DNA of 64,000 nt from G963663315 sp965231905 (lineage in GTDB: Bacteria > Pseudomonadota > Gammaproteobacteria > Arenicellales > Poriferihabitantaceae). Shown here piece by piece: positions 25,749 through 34,462 of the stretch. Position 1 is the stretch's first letter; every line of letters begins with the position of its first letter. The stretch covers positions 868,001 to 932,000 of the forward strand of contig CBDDOO010000001.1 of the NCBI GenBank assembly GCA_965231905.1, written 5' to 3'. A program made the translations under genes and the position numbers. A model generated the notes under the pieces. It was not told the origin of the DNA and ran no database searches. It saw only the letters and a program-made list of their open reading frames with translations.

Positions 25749-26038
25749 TTCGATTCCGTCCCCGGCTCCGTCCCCGACTTGCGATCGTAGTACTGTTCAT
25801 CGCGCATCAGCGGTTTCCTCATCCAGCTTGCGACCAGTACCAGTATGACACAGGCGACGAAGCCGAACAGACAGGTGAATCCGAAGAAGGTCCACCAGTG
25901 GTCACCATGTTTCGCCACAATCAGGTCCAGCAAAACCAGCAACCCGCACAATCCGAAAAACCCGGTCAGGCCCTTGCGTACCGGCGCCGGCAATTGTCTG
26001 AACCGTTCAGCCATATTGTCTGTTTCCCGACCCGTCAT
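25745..26038 (-). CDS. Small two-TM membrane protein inside the Mrp-like operon
   Basis: 97 residues. A basic amphipathic N-terminus (MAERFRQLPAPVRKGL) is followed by two hydrophobic helices (FGLCGLLVLLDLIV and FFGFTCLFGFVACVILVL), and the protein ends in a polar tail. It overlaps both neighbours by 4 bp, so it is part of the operon. I recognise no named family. It may be an accessory subunit of the membrane complex. Confidence 0.8.
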   Translation of the reverse strand: MTGRETDNMAERFRQLPAPVRKGLTGFFGLCGLLVLLDLIVAKHGDHWWTFFGFTCLFGFVACVILVLVASWMRKPLMRDEQYYDRKSGTEPGTESK

Positions 26039-27480
26039 GCCGCAACCTGTTGAACGAATGCCGCGAGATCATCGGCAATGAAGAACAACGCGACGCTGAT
26101 TGACGCGGTCGCGACAAGCGGGATAATCAGCGCGCGCCGGGTTTCCAGGCTCTGCCCCGGATTCTCGCCTTTCAGGAAAAACGCTCTGAATGGGATGGCG
26201 GTCAGGTAATACACATTCAACAATGAACTGATCATCAATACCGCCAGCAAGGCGACCTGCCCTTGTTCCAGGGCGCCCAGAGCCAGATACCATTTGCTCC
26301 ACAAGCCGCCTGCCGGAGGCAGTCCGGCCACTGACAGCGATGCCATAAAAAACGCGGCGAATGTCCACGGCATGACCCGCCCCATCCCGTCGAGTTGCGA
26401 GACTCTGGTCTTGCCGGAAAGCACGATGATGGCGCCGGCGCAGAAGAACAGGGTGATCTTGCCGAATGCGTGCAGGGTGATATGCAATCCGCTGCCCGTC
26501 ATGGCCATCTGGTTGGCCATCAACGCTCCCAGCGCGATATAGGATAATTGACTGACGGTTGAATACGCAAGGCGGGCCTTCAGGTCATCCTGGCGCATGG
26601 CGATGGCCGAAGCCAGCAGTATGGTCACCGCGGGAATCCAGAGAATCAGATCATGGAACGGCAGCGATTGCAGCGTATCGAAGCCGAAAATGTAGACGCT
26701 GATCTTGAGGATGGAAAACACGCCGGCCTTGACGACCGCCACGGCATGCAGCAAGGCGCTGACCGGAGCCGGAGCGACCATGGCGCTGGGCAGCCAGCGA
26801 TGGAAGGGCATGACCGCGGCCTTGCCGATACCGAACAGAAACAGGAATACCAGAACGCCGACCAGAGACGGCGGCGCCGCGGACAATACTCCCCCGGACA
26901 CGAACGAAATCCCCTCGCCGTAATTGCCCACCAGTACAATCGCGAGCAGAAACAGCAACAGCGAAGTGGTCAACAACACGCCCAGATAAACCCGGCCCGC
27001 GGAGATCGCAGCCGGGGTACGGCTGTGAGTGACCAGGGGCCAGGTGGAAAAAGTCAGTATCTCGTAGAACAGGAACAGGGTAAAAAGATTCTCCGCGAAG
27101 GCGATCCCCATGACACTGCTGATGGCGACACAAAACAGGGCATGGAAACGGGTCTGGTGATCATAGTTTCCCGCTTTCAGATAACTGATGGCATAGACTG
27201 AGGTGAGCGGCCACAACAGACCGGCGGTGAGCGCGAAGATCAGCCCCAGCGGTTCGACATGAAAAGCGATACGCAGGCCGGGCAGTATCCGGAACAGAAC
27301 CTGCGCCTGATGATATTGATCACGATATACAAACAGGATAACCAGCAGGGCCAGGGTGACCAGTCCGGTTACAATCAGCGCGGCGTCCCGGGTCGCGGGC
27401 GCCTTCCTGACAGCGACTACCGCACAGGCGCCGAGCAATGGCGACAGGACGCACAGGCCGGGCAGTATGCCTTCCAACAT
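26035..27480 (-). CDS. MrpD/NuoM-type antiporter subunit (second copy)
   Basis: 481 residues from the ATG at 27480 (MLEGILPGLCVLSPLLG), which overlaps the upstream stop as TAATG. A longer frame exists but lies inside the previous gene. Family marks are the Glu in FLFYEILTFSTWPLV, GIGKAAVMPFHRWLPSAM with the Lys, and VSALLHAVAVVKAG, the NuoM/MrpD quinone-oxidoreductase signature with a conserved His and Lys. About 14 hydrophobic segments are present. Confidence 0.9.
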   Translation of the reverse strand: MLEGILPGLCVLSPLLGACAVVAVRKAPATRDAALIVTGLVTLALLVILFVYRDQYHQAQVLFRILPGLRIAFHVEPLGLIFALTAGLLWPLTSVYAISYLKAGNYDHQTRFHALFCVAISSVMGIAFAENLFTLFLFYEILTFSTWPLVTHSRTPAAISAGRVYLGVLLTTSLLLFLLAIVLVGNYGEGISFVSGGVLSAAPPSLVGVLVFLFLFGIGKAAVMPFHRWLPSAMVAPAPVSALLHAVAVVKAGVFSILKISVYIFGFDTLQSLPFHDLILWIPAVTILLASAIAMRQDDLKARLAYSTVSQLSYIALGALMANQMAMTGSGLHITLHAFGKITLFFCAGAIIVLSGKTRVSQLDGMGRVMPWTFAAFFMASLSVAGLPPAGGLWSKWYLALGALEQGQVALLAVLMISSLLNVYYLTAIPFRAFFLKGENPGQSLETRRALIIPLVATASISVALFFIADDLAAFVQQVAA

Positions 27481-29009
27481 TATCGGATCACTCCGACGCC
27501 GGAGCCAACCAGACTGTGCGCGGCCAGCTCCGCGACCCCGGTCAGCCAGGTCGCATTCAGTCCGAACCAGGCTGCGATAGCGGTCATGAGAACCAGTGGA
27601 AACCACTCGACGAAATGGATTGCGGACGGTTGCGTTTCAAGCTCCGGGCGCCCCGGTTTTGCCCACAGTGTTTCCACGATCCTCCAGATATAGGCGGCGC
27701 TGGCCAGTGAACCGGCCAATACCGGAATCGTCAGCCACCACGCCCCGCTGTCGATTACCGCAGTCACCAGTACCCATTTGCTGACAAAGCCTGTCGTGCC
27801 GGGGAGACCGATCAGGCTGAGGCCGCCGAACAACAGGATATAGCAGGCAAAACGATGATGATGGGCGGCGCTGCCGAGATGCTTGATCCGGTCCGTGCCG
27901 GTCCTGGCGATCAGAATCCCGACCGCCATGAAGATCATGGCTTTGATGATCGAATGATTGAACAGGTGCAACAGCGCCGCGGCGGCCCCTGCCGTTGTGC
28001 CGAGACCAATCGCGATCACAATATAGGATATCTGCGCCACACTGGACCAGGCAAACATCCGCTTGAGACTGGATTCGCGCAGTGCAATCAAGGGCGCCAG
28101 GAGCAGGCCTGCGATGCCGCAGACGATCAGGATCCAGTCCAGCGGCATGGCCAGGATGCTGAAATCGGCGCTGAACAGATCATGCAGGAAACGGAGCAGT
28201 ACATACAGCGCAACCTTGGTCGCCGTCCCGGATAATAAAACCGTGACCGAATCCGGGGCGTAGTTGTAGGCGTTCGGCAACCAGTCATGTAATGGAAACA
28301 TGGCGCACTTGATGCCAATGCCGATGACAAAAAACGACAGCGCCATGATGATGGTTCGATCCGCTCCCCGGTCGGCAATGCGGTCAGCCAGATCGGAAAT
28401 ATTCAAGGTTCCTGTCTGCATATACAAAAGCCCGATCGAAAGCAGTACGAATGTCGCGCCGACGGCGCCCATGATCAGGTAGCGGTATGCCGCGAGCAAT
28501 GCCCTGTGGTCCCGACCGCAGCTGATCAGCACATAAGTTGCCAGCGAACTGATTTCGAGAAATACGAACAGGTTGAAGGCATCGTTGGTGACCACCATGC
28601 CGTTCAATCCGGCAATACACAGTAGCCAGGCCGCGAAAAATGCGGGGCGGTCAGTTTCATCGGAAGCGTCATGGGAAGCGCTATGGGAAGCGCCATGGCT
28701 CCCGGAGAGACAAAAAACCGCGGCCAGCAGGTGCACCAGGTTGATCGTCAAAAGCACGAATGCAGCGACATGATCGACCACATATTCGATGCCCCAGGGC
28801 GCTGCCCAACCGCCCAGTTCATAGATGTAGCGGCGGCCATCCAGCGCTCCGGCCATCAGCGTCACACTGATCCCGAACATTACGATGGCGGCAGTCAGCA
28901 TGAAACCGCGAGCCACCGTCCGGTTGCCAATCAATATACAAAACGGCGCCAGCAGCATCGGCACAATTACCTGCAACACCGGTAAATGACTGGCGGAGAT
29001 CAAACTCAC
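27480..29009 (-). CDS. MrpD-type antiporter subunit (first copy)
   Basis: 509 residues. It follows mnhC directly, as mrpD does in canonical operons, so it is the best candidate for the true MrpD. The Glu is in LFVFLEISSLATYVLI, the Lys in IGIKCAMFPLHDWLPNAY, and LLHLFNHSIIKAMIF resembles the TM8-type motif. An odd His/Ser/Ala insertion (SHGASHSASHDASDE) sits in a loop after the third or fourth helix. The start overlaps the mnhC stop (ATGA). Confidence 0.92.
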   Translation of the reverse strand: MSLISASHLPVLQVIVPMLLAPFCILIGNRTVARGFMLTAAIVMFGISVTLMAGALDGRRYIYELGGWAAPWGIEYVVDHVAAFVLLTINLVHLLAAVFCLSGSHGASHSASHDASDETDRPAFFAAWLLCIAGLNGMVVTNDAFNLFVFLEISSLATYVLISCGRDHRALLAAYRYLIMGAVGATFVLLSIGLLYMQTGTLNISDLADRIADRGADRTIIMALSFFVIGIGIKCAMFPLHDWLPNAYNYAPDSVTVLLSGTATKVALYVLLRFLHDLFSADFSILAMPLDWILIVCGIAGLLLAPLIALRESSLKRMFAWSSVAQISYIVIAIGLGTTAGAAAALLHLFNHSIIKAMIFMAVGILIARTGTDRIKHLGSAAHHHRFACYILLFGGLSLIGLPGTTGFVSKWVLVTAVIDSGAWWLTIPVLAGSLASAAYIWRIVETLWAKPGRPELETQPSAIHFVEWFPLVLMTAIAAWFGLNATWLTGVAELAAHSLVGSGVGVIR

Positions 29010-29398
29010 GGGATCATTTCCGGTTCCACATCCGGGTTGTGCTGGATTTCATTCTCATCGACAGCGCCGTAAACGCGGCGAATCCGCACCACCAGCGCCA
29101 GTCCGAGCGCCGTGGTCGCCACGCCGACGACAATGGCCGTCAGAATCAACACATGGGGCAGGGGGTTGCTGTAGATTTCAATCGCCGGATCCAGAATCGG
29201 AGGGTGGCCGCCCGATACTTTGCCCACGGTGATAAACAACAGGAACACCGCGGATTGAAACAGGTTCAATCCGATCAGTTTCTTGATCATGTTATGGCTG
29301 TCGATGACGATGACCAGGCCCAGCACAAACAGGGCAACGGCGACCCAGTAGTTGAACAGTCCCGGTATCAGATGAGATAGATCCGCGTCCATTGTCAA
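29006..29398 (-). CDS. mnhC: Na+/H+ antiporter subunit MnhC/MrpC (NuoK-like)
   Basis: 130 residues with three predicted helices, homologous to NuoK. Typical segments are GLVIVIDSHNMIKKLIGLNLFQSAVFLLFI and DPLPHVLILTAIVVGVATTALGLAL-like NPLPHVLILTAIVVGVA, the latter almost invariant in MrpC. It overlaps genes on both sides by 4 bp. Confidence 0.93.
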   Translation of the reverse strand: MTMDADLSHLIPGLFNYWVAVALFVLGLVIVIDSHNMIKKLIGLNLFQSAVFLLFITVGKVSGGHPPILDPAIEIYSNPLPHVLILTAIVVGVATTALGLALVVRIRRVYGAVDENEIQHNPDVEPEMIP

Positions 29399-30387
29399 TC
29401 CTGGCTCCGGGCAAAACAGATGAAAAGGGAGATCATAGTGAACGCGACGGTAATTCCGACACCGAGTTCAATCAGCAGGATGCCGATATGCTGTCCGGCC
29501 ACCGGGGTCCCGGCCAGAGTGGAATAATCCAGGAAGTTTCCGCCACGCCACATCGCCGCCACTCCGATGCCGGCATACAGCAGCGCGCCGCCCGCCATCC
29601 CGATGGCGACCCATCGTTCGCTCACAATCGCCAGCAACCTTGCCGAGCCGCATAACAGGCCGTAGGTAATCACCCCGGCGCCCAATATTACGCCCGCCTG
29701 GAATCCGCCGCCGGGGCTATAGTCGCCATGAAACTGTACATACAGGGCAAACAGCAAAACCAGCGGAATGACGCGGAGCAGAGCCGCTTTCAGGATCGGG
29801 TTGGTCGCGAGCCAGGTCTGGCGTTGTCGGTTTTCGCGCTCTTCGTCTGCATCCGTATTCCCGGCGGGAAGCAGCAACAGCACCGCCAGACCGGCCGTGA
29901 AAATAACGACCACTTCGCCGAGGGTATCGTAGCCGCGGTAACTGGCGAGCACCGACGTCACGGCATTGGGGATCCCGGTCTCCATACCGGACTGCCCGAT
30001 AAATCGTGGGGCGAGGTGCAAATGAACCGGCGCCAGCGGATTGCCATACATCGGCATATCCAGTGTTCCGATGATCAACAGCGCCCCCAGACCCAACCCG
30101 GTCACAATCGAAATCGCGGAGGGCCAGCGGGGGGTATGCAGGGACTCATCCTGGCGCCGGATCACGGCCAGCATCAGAACGGTGGAAATTCCGGCGCCGA
30201 CCGCGGCTTCTGTAAAGGCGACATCCACCGCGTCCAGAATCACGAAAAGAGCGCAGATGACCAGACTGTAGGCGGCGGATAATAAAATAATCGCGAACAG
30301 GCTTCCGCTTCGCAAAATCAACAGGGCGCAGGCCAGCAACAGGCCGAGCAGACCGATGTCCATCCCGATGTTGATCATGTCAGTCAT
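29395..30387 (-). CDS. Fused DUF4040 (MbhD)-MbhE-MnhB subunit
   Basis: 330 residues combining three parts. Residues 1 to about 85 are DUF4040, equivalent to the C-terminal end of MrpA/MbhD, with AFTEAAVGAGISTVLML. The middle region, about 85-175, is MbhE-like (TSVLASYRGYDTLGEVVVIFTA). The rest is MnhB/MbhF, with LYVQFHGDYSPGGGFQAGVILG near residue 230. In canonical Mrp operons the first two parts are the tail of the large MrpA; here they are joined to MnhB instead, and no MrpA core is present in the operon. Confidence 0.88.
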   Translation of the reverse strand: MTDMINIGMDIGLLGLLLACALLILRSGSLFAIILLSAAYSLVICALFVILDAVDVAFTEAAVGAGISTVLMLAVIRRQDESLHTPRWPSAISIVTGLGLGALLIIGTLDMPMYGNPLAPVHLHLAPRFIGQSGMETGIPNAVTSVLASYRGYDTLGEVVVIFTAGLAVLLLLPAGNTDADEERENRQRQTWLATNPILKAALLRVIPLVLLFALYVQFHGDYSPGGGFQAGVILGAGVITYGLLCGSARLLAIVSERWVAIGMAGGALLYAGIGVAAMWRGGNFLDYSTLAGTPVAGQHIGILLIELGVGITVAFTMISLFICFARSQD

Positions 30388-30400
30388 GTAATTATTCTGG

Positions 30401-30703
30401 TCAGGACGGCTTGTCGGTGAAGGGTCGCAGGCCGGATTTCAGGGCGGTTCGCGCCAGTCCGTGGGAGTTCACGGGGGACAGGAAAAATAACAGGACGATC
30501 AACAGGAGGACCTTGAACGCGACGATCACTGAAGTGGATAGAACCAGAAGACCCAGCAGCACAAGCCATGCCCCCAGAGTGTCGATTACACCGGCGGCGT
30601 GAAGGCGGCTGAAACAATCGGGTAACCGCAACAGACCCAGGCCGCCAATCAGTACGACCACTGCACCCAGGATTAAAAGCGCTCCTCCCAGCAGATCAAT
30701 CAT
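30401..30703 (-). CDS. mnhG: Na+/H+ antiporter subunit MnhG/MrpG
   Basis: 100 residues with three hydrophobic helices. The MrpG pattern is clear: GLLRLPDCFSRLHAAGVIDTLGAWLVLLG and a C-terminal PVNSHGLARTAL-type ending. It overlaps mnhF by 8 bp. Confidence 0.92.
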   Translation of the reverse strand: MIDLLGGALLILGAVVVLIGGLGLLRLPDCFSRLHAAGVIDTLGAWLVLLGLLVLSTSVIVAFKVLLLIVLLFFLSPVNSHGLARTALKSGLRPFTDKPS

Positions 30704-30983
30704 TTGCCGTTTCCGGGGGGGTTGCGGTCATCCGGCGATTGAGGCAGTGGATCAACGCCAGTGTTCCGACATAGTTGATCAACCCGTAAAGCAATGCAAT
30801 ATCAATATATTGCGGATGACCGACCGCAAACAGATAAACAGAAATCGTCAGGATAATCTTGGTGGTAAAGGCGTTTACTGAAATGGCCCGGTCAAACCAG
30901 GTGGGCCCCAGGCCGGTCCGGATCAATGAGCACAACATCGCCGCAAAGAGCGCCAGCAGAACAATCAAGTACAATCTTTCCAT
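30696..30983 (-). CDS. mnhF: Na+/H+ antiporter subunit MnhF/MrpF
   Basis: 95 residues with three predicted helices. The MrpF-typical GPTWFDRAISVNAFTTKIIL (RxxxxNxxxTK) and DIALLYGLINYVGTLAL are present. It lies between mnhE (10-bp gap) and mnhG (overlap). Confidence 0.92.
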   Translation of the reverse strand: MERLYLIVLLALFAAMLCSLIRTGLGPTWFDRAISVNAFTTKIILTISVYLFAVGHPQYIDIALLYGLINYVGTLALIHCLNRRMTATPPETAND

Positions 30984-30993
30984 TTACTGAGTT

Positions 30994-31470
30994 CTAATCG
31001 GAAACCAGTTTTCGCACCCGGTCCAGCATCCGATGATCGGCAAAACTGTTGTCGGCGTCCTCAAAAAGCCCGTGAACCTGGATTTTACCTTCGGTTACAT
31101 CCGTACTGACCGTGCCCGGCGTCAGGGTGATCGAGTTGGCGTAGATGACCTGGCCGAGTTCATTCAGGTCCGATGTTTCCACTTCGAATATTTCCGGGGA
31201 AATATTCCGGCCGCTGACAATGGCCCGGACCACTACGAAATTGGACTTGGCGATCTCGATCAACAACCATCCGGTGTATCGGAGCAGTGGCAACGGAGCC
31301 AGTGAAATACCCGTTAAGCCGGTTTCTGTCCGGACGCGATGATAAACCGCCTGGCAAAGTACACAGGACAGTAACCCAAGCCCGACCAACAAGCCGGAAG
31401 TGTGGCCAGAGAGCAGAAACCACGTTGCCAACAGGCCCACAAACAGAATAATGTGATGGCGAAAGCTCAT
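30994..31470 (-). CDS. mnhE: Na+/H+ antiporter subunit MnhE/MrpE
   Basis: 158 residues. Two N-terminal helices are followed by a cytoplasmic domain with the near-invariant ANSITLTPGTVSTDV. This is the first gene of the operon mnhE-F-G-(DUF4040/MbhE/B)-C-D-small-D-D. The 160 bp upstream are AT-rich and divergent from ltaE; candidate promoter boxes there are too weak to name. Confidence 0.92.
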   Translation of the reverse strand: MSFRHHIILFVGLLATWFLLSGHTSGLLVGLGLLSCVLCQAVYHRVRTETGLTGISLAPLPLLRYTGWLLIEIAKSNFVVVRAIVSGRNISPEIFEVETSDLNELGQVIYANSITLTPGTVSTDVTEGKIQVHGLFEDADNSFADHRMLDRVRKLVSD

Positions 31471-31656
31471 TTCATAAGCAAAATGTTCGATATTTCGTCA
31501 GGCCGTACAGAGCCGGGCTGAATATAATATGGGCAGGAGTGTTCAATGAATGGTGTTAAAATCCGATAATGTATACGGAATCTGCCTGAATCATGAAATT
31601 AAATCAATCATGACGAATCACACACATCAGGATTGGCCCTACCCCAGGTGACGAAA

Positions 31657-32679
31657 ATGACCCAACCCGTAATAGATTTACGCAGTGATACTGTTACCCG
31701 GCCCTGTGCCGCCATGAGAGAGGCGATGTCAAGGGCGCAAGTCGGAGATGACGTCTATGGCGAAGACCCGACCACCATTGCGTTACAGGAGCGCGTGGCT
31801 GAAATAACCGGGCAGGAATCGGCGCTGTTCTTTCCTTCGGGAACCCAGAGCAATCTGGTCGCGTTACTGAGCCACTGCCAGCGAGGCGATGAATATATTG
31901 TCGGTCAGACCGCGCATACCTATAAATACGAAGGAGGAGGCGCCGCCGCCCTGGGTGGAATCCAGCCGCAACCGCTGGAAAGAACCTCCGCGGGGATCAT
32001 CGACCTTGATCGCATCGAAGACGCGGTCAAGGCCGACGATATTCACTTTGCCAAAACCCGGTTGCTGGCGCTGGAAAACACCACTACCACCGGAGTCGCT
32101 GTTCCGCTCGACTATTTCAGGCAGGCCCGGCGGTTATGCGACCGCAAAAACATCGCCATGCATCTGGATGGCGCCCGGGTTTTCAACGCGGCTGCCGCCC
32201 TGGGCGTCGAGATTGAAGAAATCACTTCCCGGTTCGATACGGTTTCAGTCTGTCTGTCCAAGGGGTTGGGCGCTCCGGTGGGTTCGGCGCTGGCCGGCCC
32301 TGCCGGATTCATTGAAATCGCCCGGCGCTGGCGCAAGACGGTCGGCGGCGGCATGAGGCAATCCGGAATACTGGCCGCCGCGGGATTGTTCGCGCTTGAA
32401 AACAATGTGGAGCGGTTGGCTGAAGACCATCGACTCGCCCATCATTTGCATGGGCGACTGGATCAGATTGACGGTATTGAATTAACCACCGAACAGGCCA
32501 ATACCAACATGGTTTTCTTTAATCTGAAAGATGGAAATTATGATGGCTTTTATGAATTTGCAAGACAGCGAAATGTGCTGTTTGGTGATCGTCACCCGGT
32601 CAGAATGGTCACCCACAAGGACCTTTCGAGGGAACTCGTGGATACCGCGATATCGCGCTTGTCGGGATTTTTCTCCTGA
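31657..32679 (+). CDS. ltaE: Low-specificity L-threonine aldolase
   Basis: 340 residues from the ATG at 31657, preceded by AGGTGA at a good distance. PLP-dependent fold type I enzyme splitting threonine/allo-threonine into glycine and acetaldehyde. Motifs are IDLRSDTVTRP at the start, FFPSGTQSNLVAL, HLDGARVFNAA (the PLP-pyridine Asp) and the Schiff-base lysine in CLSKGLGAPVGSALAG. It is followed 27 bp later by the MttB-family gene, consistent with a glycine/methylamine one-carbon theme, but the link is inferred only from position. Confidence 0.93.
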   Translation: MTQPVIDLRSDTVTRPCAAMREAMSRAQVGDDVYGEDPTTIALQERVAEITGQESALFFPSGTQSNLVALLSHCQRGDEYIVGQTAHTYKYEGGGAAALGGIQPQPLERTSAGIIDLDRIEDAVKADDIHFAKTRLLALENTTTTGVAVPLDYFRQARRLCDRKNIAMHLDGARVFNAAAALGVEIEEITSRFDTVSVCLSKGLGAPVGSALAGPAGFIEIARRWRKTVGGGMRQSGILAAAGLFALENNVERLAEDHRLAHHLHGRLDQIDGIELTTEQANTNMVFFNLKDGNYDGFYEFARQRNVLFGDRHPVRMVTHKDLSRELVDTAISRLSGFFS

Positions 32680-32706
32680 TCTTCATATTAGCAAGTGCAT
32701 AGTAAC

Positions 32707-34251
32707 ATGAATACGAGTGTGGAAGCGGGACAGCGGGTTACGTCCAGGCGATCCGGACGCGGCCACAAAAGAGAAAGGCCGCAGGCTGCGGCGCCGGCCT
32801 ATGTAACCCGGAAAATCCCGTATTTCGAGTTTCTCGATGAAGAGGGGCTGGTTACTCTGGAAGATCAGGCGGACTGGTTGATGCAGGAAATCGGACTGGA
32901 GTTCCGGGGCGACCCGGAGGCTCTGAGACTCTGGAAGGAAGCGGGGGCCGACGTCAACCAGACCCGGGTAAAATTGCCCCGCGGTATGGCTCGTGAGTTG
33001 TGCAGGACGATCCCTTCACAGTTTATCCAGGTTGCGCGCAACCCTGCCCGCAGTGTCCGGATTGGCGGTCGGGCTCAAGTATTCGCCTGTGTTTACGGCC
33101 CCCCTTTTGTGCGTGACCTCGAAGGGGGGAGGCGCTACGGCGCCATGCAGGATCTGGAAAATCTGGTCAAGATCGCCTGGCAACTGCCCGGCATCCACCA
33201 CACCGGACTGGTGATCTGTGAACCCTGCGACGTGGCCGTATCCTGGCGTCACCTGGATATGCTGTACAGACACATGCGCTACAGCGACAAACCCTTTCTC
33301 GGCGCGATCACCGCAAAATCAAGGGCGCAGGATTCAGTGGATATGGCCAGAGTGTTGTTTGGCGAGGAATTCATGCAGAACCATTGCGTCATTATGGGTA
33401 ACGTCAACACCAATTCGCCGTTGCTGATCGACAAGGTGGTCACCGAAGCAGCCCAGGTTTACTGCGGGGCCGGGCAGGGGCTGATTGCGGCTCCGTTCAT
33501 TCTTGGCGGCGCAATGGGGCCGGTGACGACGGCGGCCTCTATTTCCCAGGCCCTGGCGGAAGCCATGATGGTCGGGGCATTCACCCAGCTGGTGCGTCCG
33601 GGCGCTCCTTTCGTATTGGGAAATTTCCTGTCATCCATGAGCCTGAAAAGCGGCGCTCCCACTTTTGGTATGCCTGAGCCGGTCATGTCGAATTTCATTA
33701 TCGGGCAGTTGGCCCGCAGATTGGGCATTCCGTTGCGAAGCGGCGGGTCGTTGACGGCCTCCAAACTGCCCGATGCCCAGGCGGCGGCCGAAAGCGCCGA
33801 TTCGATGATGTCCACGGCTCTGGGCGGGGCCAATTTTGTGTTGCACGCGGCTGGCTGGCTGGAAGGGGGGCTGGCGACCGGATATGAAAAACTGGTCCAG
33901 GACGCCGATCGGCTGGGCGCCTATCAGGTGATGTTGTCCGGGTTGCCGCTGGATGACAATGCCCTGGCCAGGGACGCCTATCATGAAGTGGAACCGTCGG
34001 GGCATTTCCTGGGCAGCGCCCATACCCTGGCCAATTATCAAACCGCCTATTATGACGCTGTCCTGTCGGACAGCGAAAGCGTCGAGCAATGGGAAGACCA
34101 GGGCGGCAAGGATTCAGCGAGACGCGCCTTTGAGCGTTGGAACCGATTGCTGAGGGAATACCAGCCTCCGCCAATGGATGAGGGCACGGACGAAGCGTTG
34201 CGGGAATTTGTCGAGAAGAGGAAAAGACAAATCCCCGAAGCCTGGTACTGA
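32707..34251 (+). CDS. Trimethylamine methyltransferase (MttB) superfamily, non-pyrrolysine
   Basis: 514 residues from the ATG at 32707; a GTG at 32695 is also in frame. The MttB fold is shown by GVNF-type segments VFACVYGPPFVRDLEGGRRYG, HHTGLVICEPCDVAVSWRHLDML and GGAMGPVTTAASISQALAEAM. There is no in-frame amber codon where pyrrolysine sits in archaeal MttB. It therefore belongs to the non-Pyl branch, whose known members demethylate quaternary amines such as glycine betaine, using a corrinoid protein not encoded here. The next gene start is a dimethylglycine dehydrogenase fragment. Confidence 0.88.
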   Translation: MNTSVEAGQRVTSRRSGRGHKRERPQAAAPAYVTRKIPYFEFLDEEGLVTLEDQADWLMQEIGLEFRGDPEALRLWKEAGADVNQTRVKLPRGMARELCRTIPSQFIQVARNPARSVRIGGRAQVFACVYGPPFVRDLEGGRRYGAMQDLENLVKIAWQLPGIHHTGLVICEPCDVAVSWRHLDMLYRHMRYSDKPFLGAITAKSRAQDSVDMARVLFGEEFMQNHCVIMGNVNTNSPLLIDKVVTEAAQVYCGAGQGLIAAPFILGGAMGPVTTAASISQALAEAMMVGAFTQLVRPGAPFVLGNFLSSMSLKSGAPTFGMPEPVMSNFIIGQLARRLGIPLRSGGSLTASKLPDAQAAAESADSMMSTALGGANFVLHAAGWLEGGLATGYEKLVQDADRLGAYQVMLSGLPLDDNALARDAYHEVEPSGHFLGSAHTLANYQTAYYDAVLSDSESVEQWEDQGGKDSARRAFERWNRLLREYQPPPMDEGTDEALREFVEKRKRQIPEAWY

Positions 34252-34302
34252 TCGCGGATCAGTCAACCGGGGCAGTCAACATTGAACCTGGAAGGTAAGC
34301 GA

Positions 34303-34400
34303 ATGCAATCTCATGCGAAAGTAGTCATCATTGGCGGCGGTGTTGTCGGCTGCTCGATTTTGTTTCATCTGGCCCGGTTCGGCTGGAAAGAAAGCCAGAG
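34303..34400 (+). pseudogene. 5' fragment of a dimethylglycine/sarcosine dehydrogenase
   Basis: From the ATG at 34303, with an upstream GGAAGGTAAG ribosome-binding site, about 31 codons read MQSHAKVVIIGGGVVGCS and ILFHLARFGW. This is the FAD-binding GxGxxG start of DMGDH-type proteins. After GWKE the similarity ends and the frame runs on as unrelated residues to a stop near 34551, overlapping the TPR gene. At least 750 codons of the usual enzyme are missing. The junction lies at about 34390-34400. Confidence 0.75.
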
Positions 34401-34462
34401 GGGAACCTTCCGTTTGATCTGGACTCAAAATCATAAAGGGGCACAACGACGGGGGCACAACG

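Noticed and set aside
31471..31656. Promoters in the mnhE-ltaE divergent gap
   Set aside because: AT-rich hexamers such as GATAAT and TATATT exist, but none has a convincing -35 at proper spacing, so no site is called.
32707..34251. Pyrrolysine-containing MttB
   Set aside because: No in-frame TAG occurs within the gene, and no pyl genes are seen; it belongs to the non-pyrrolysine branch.
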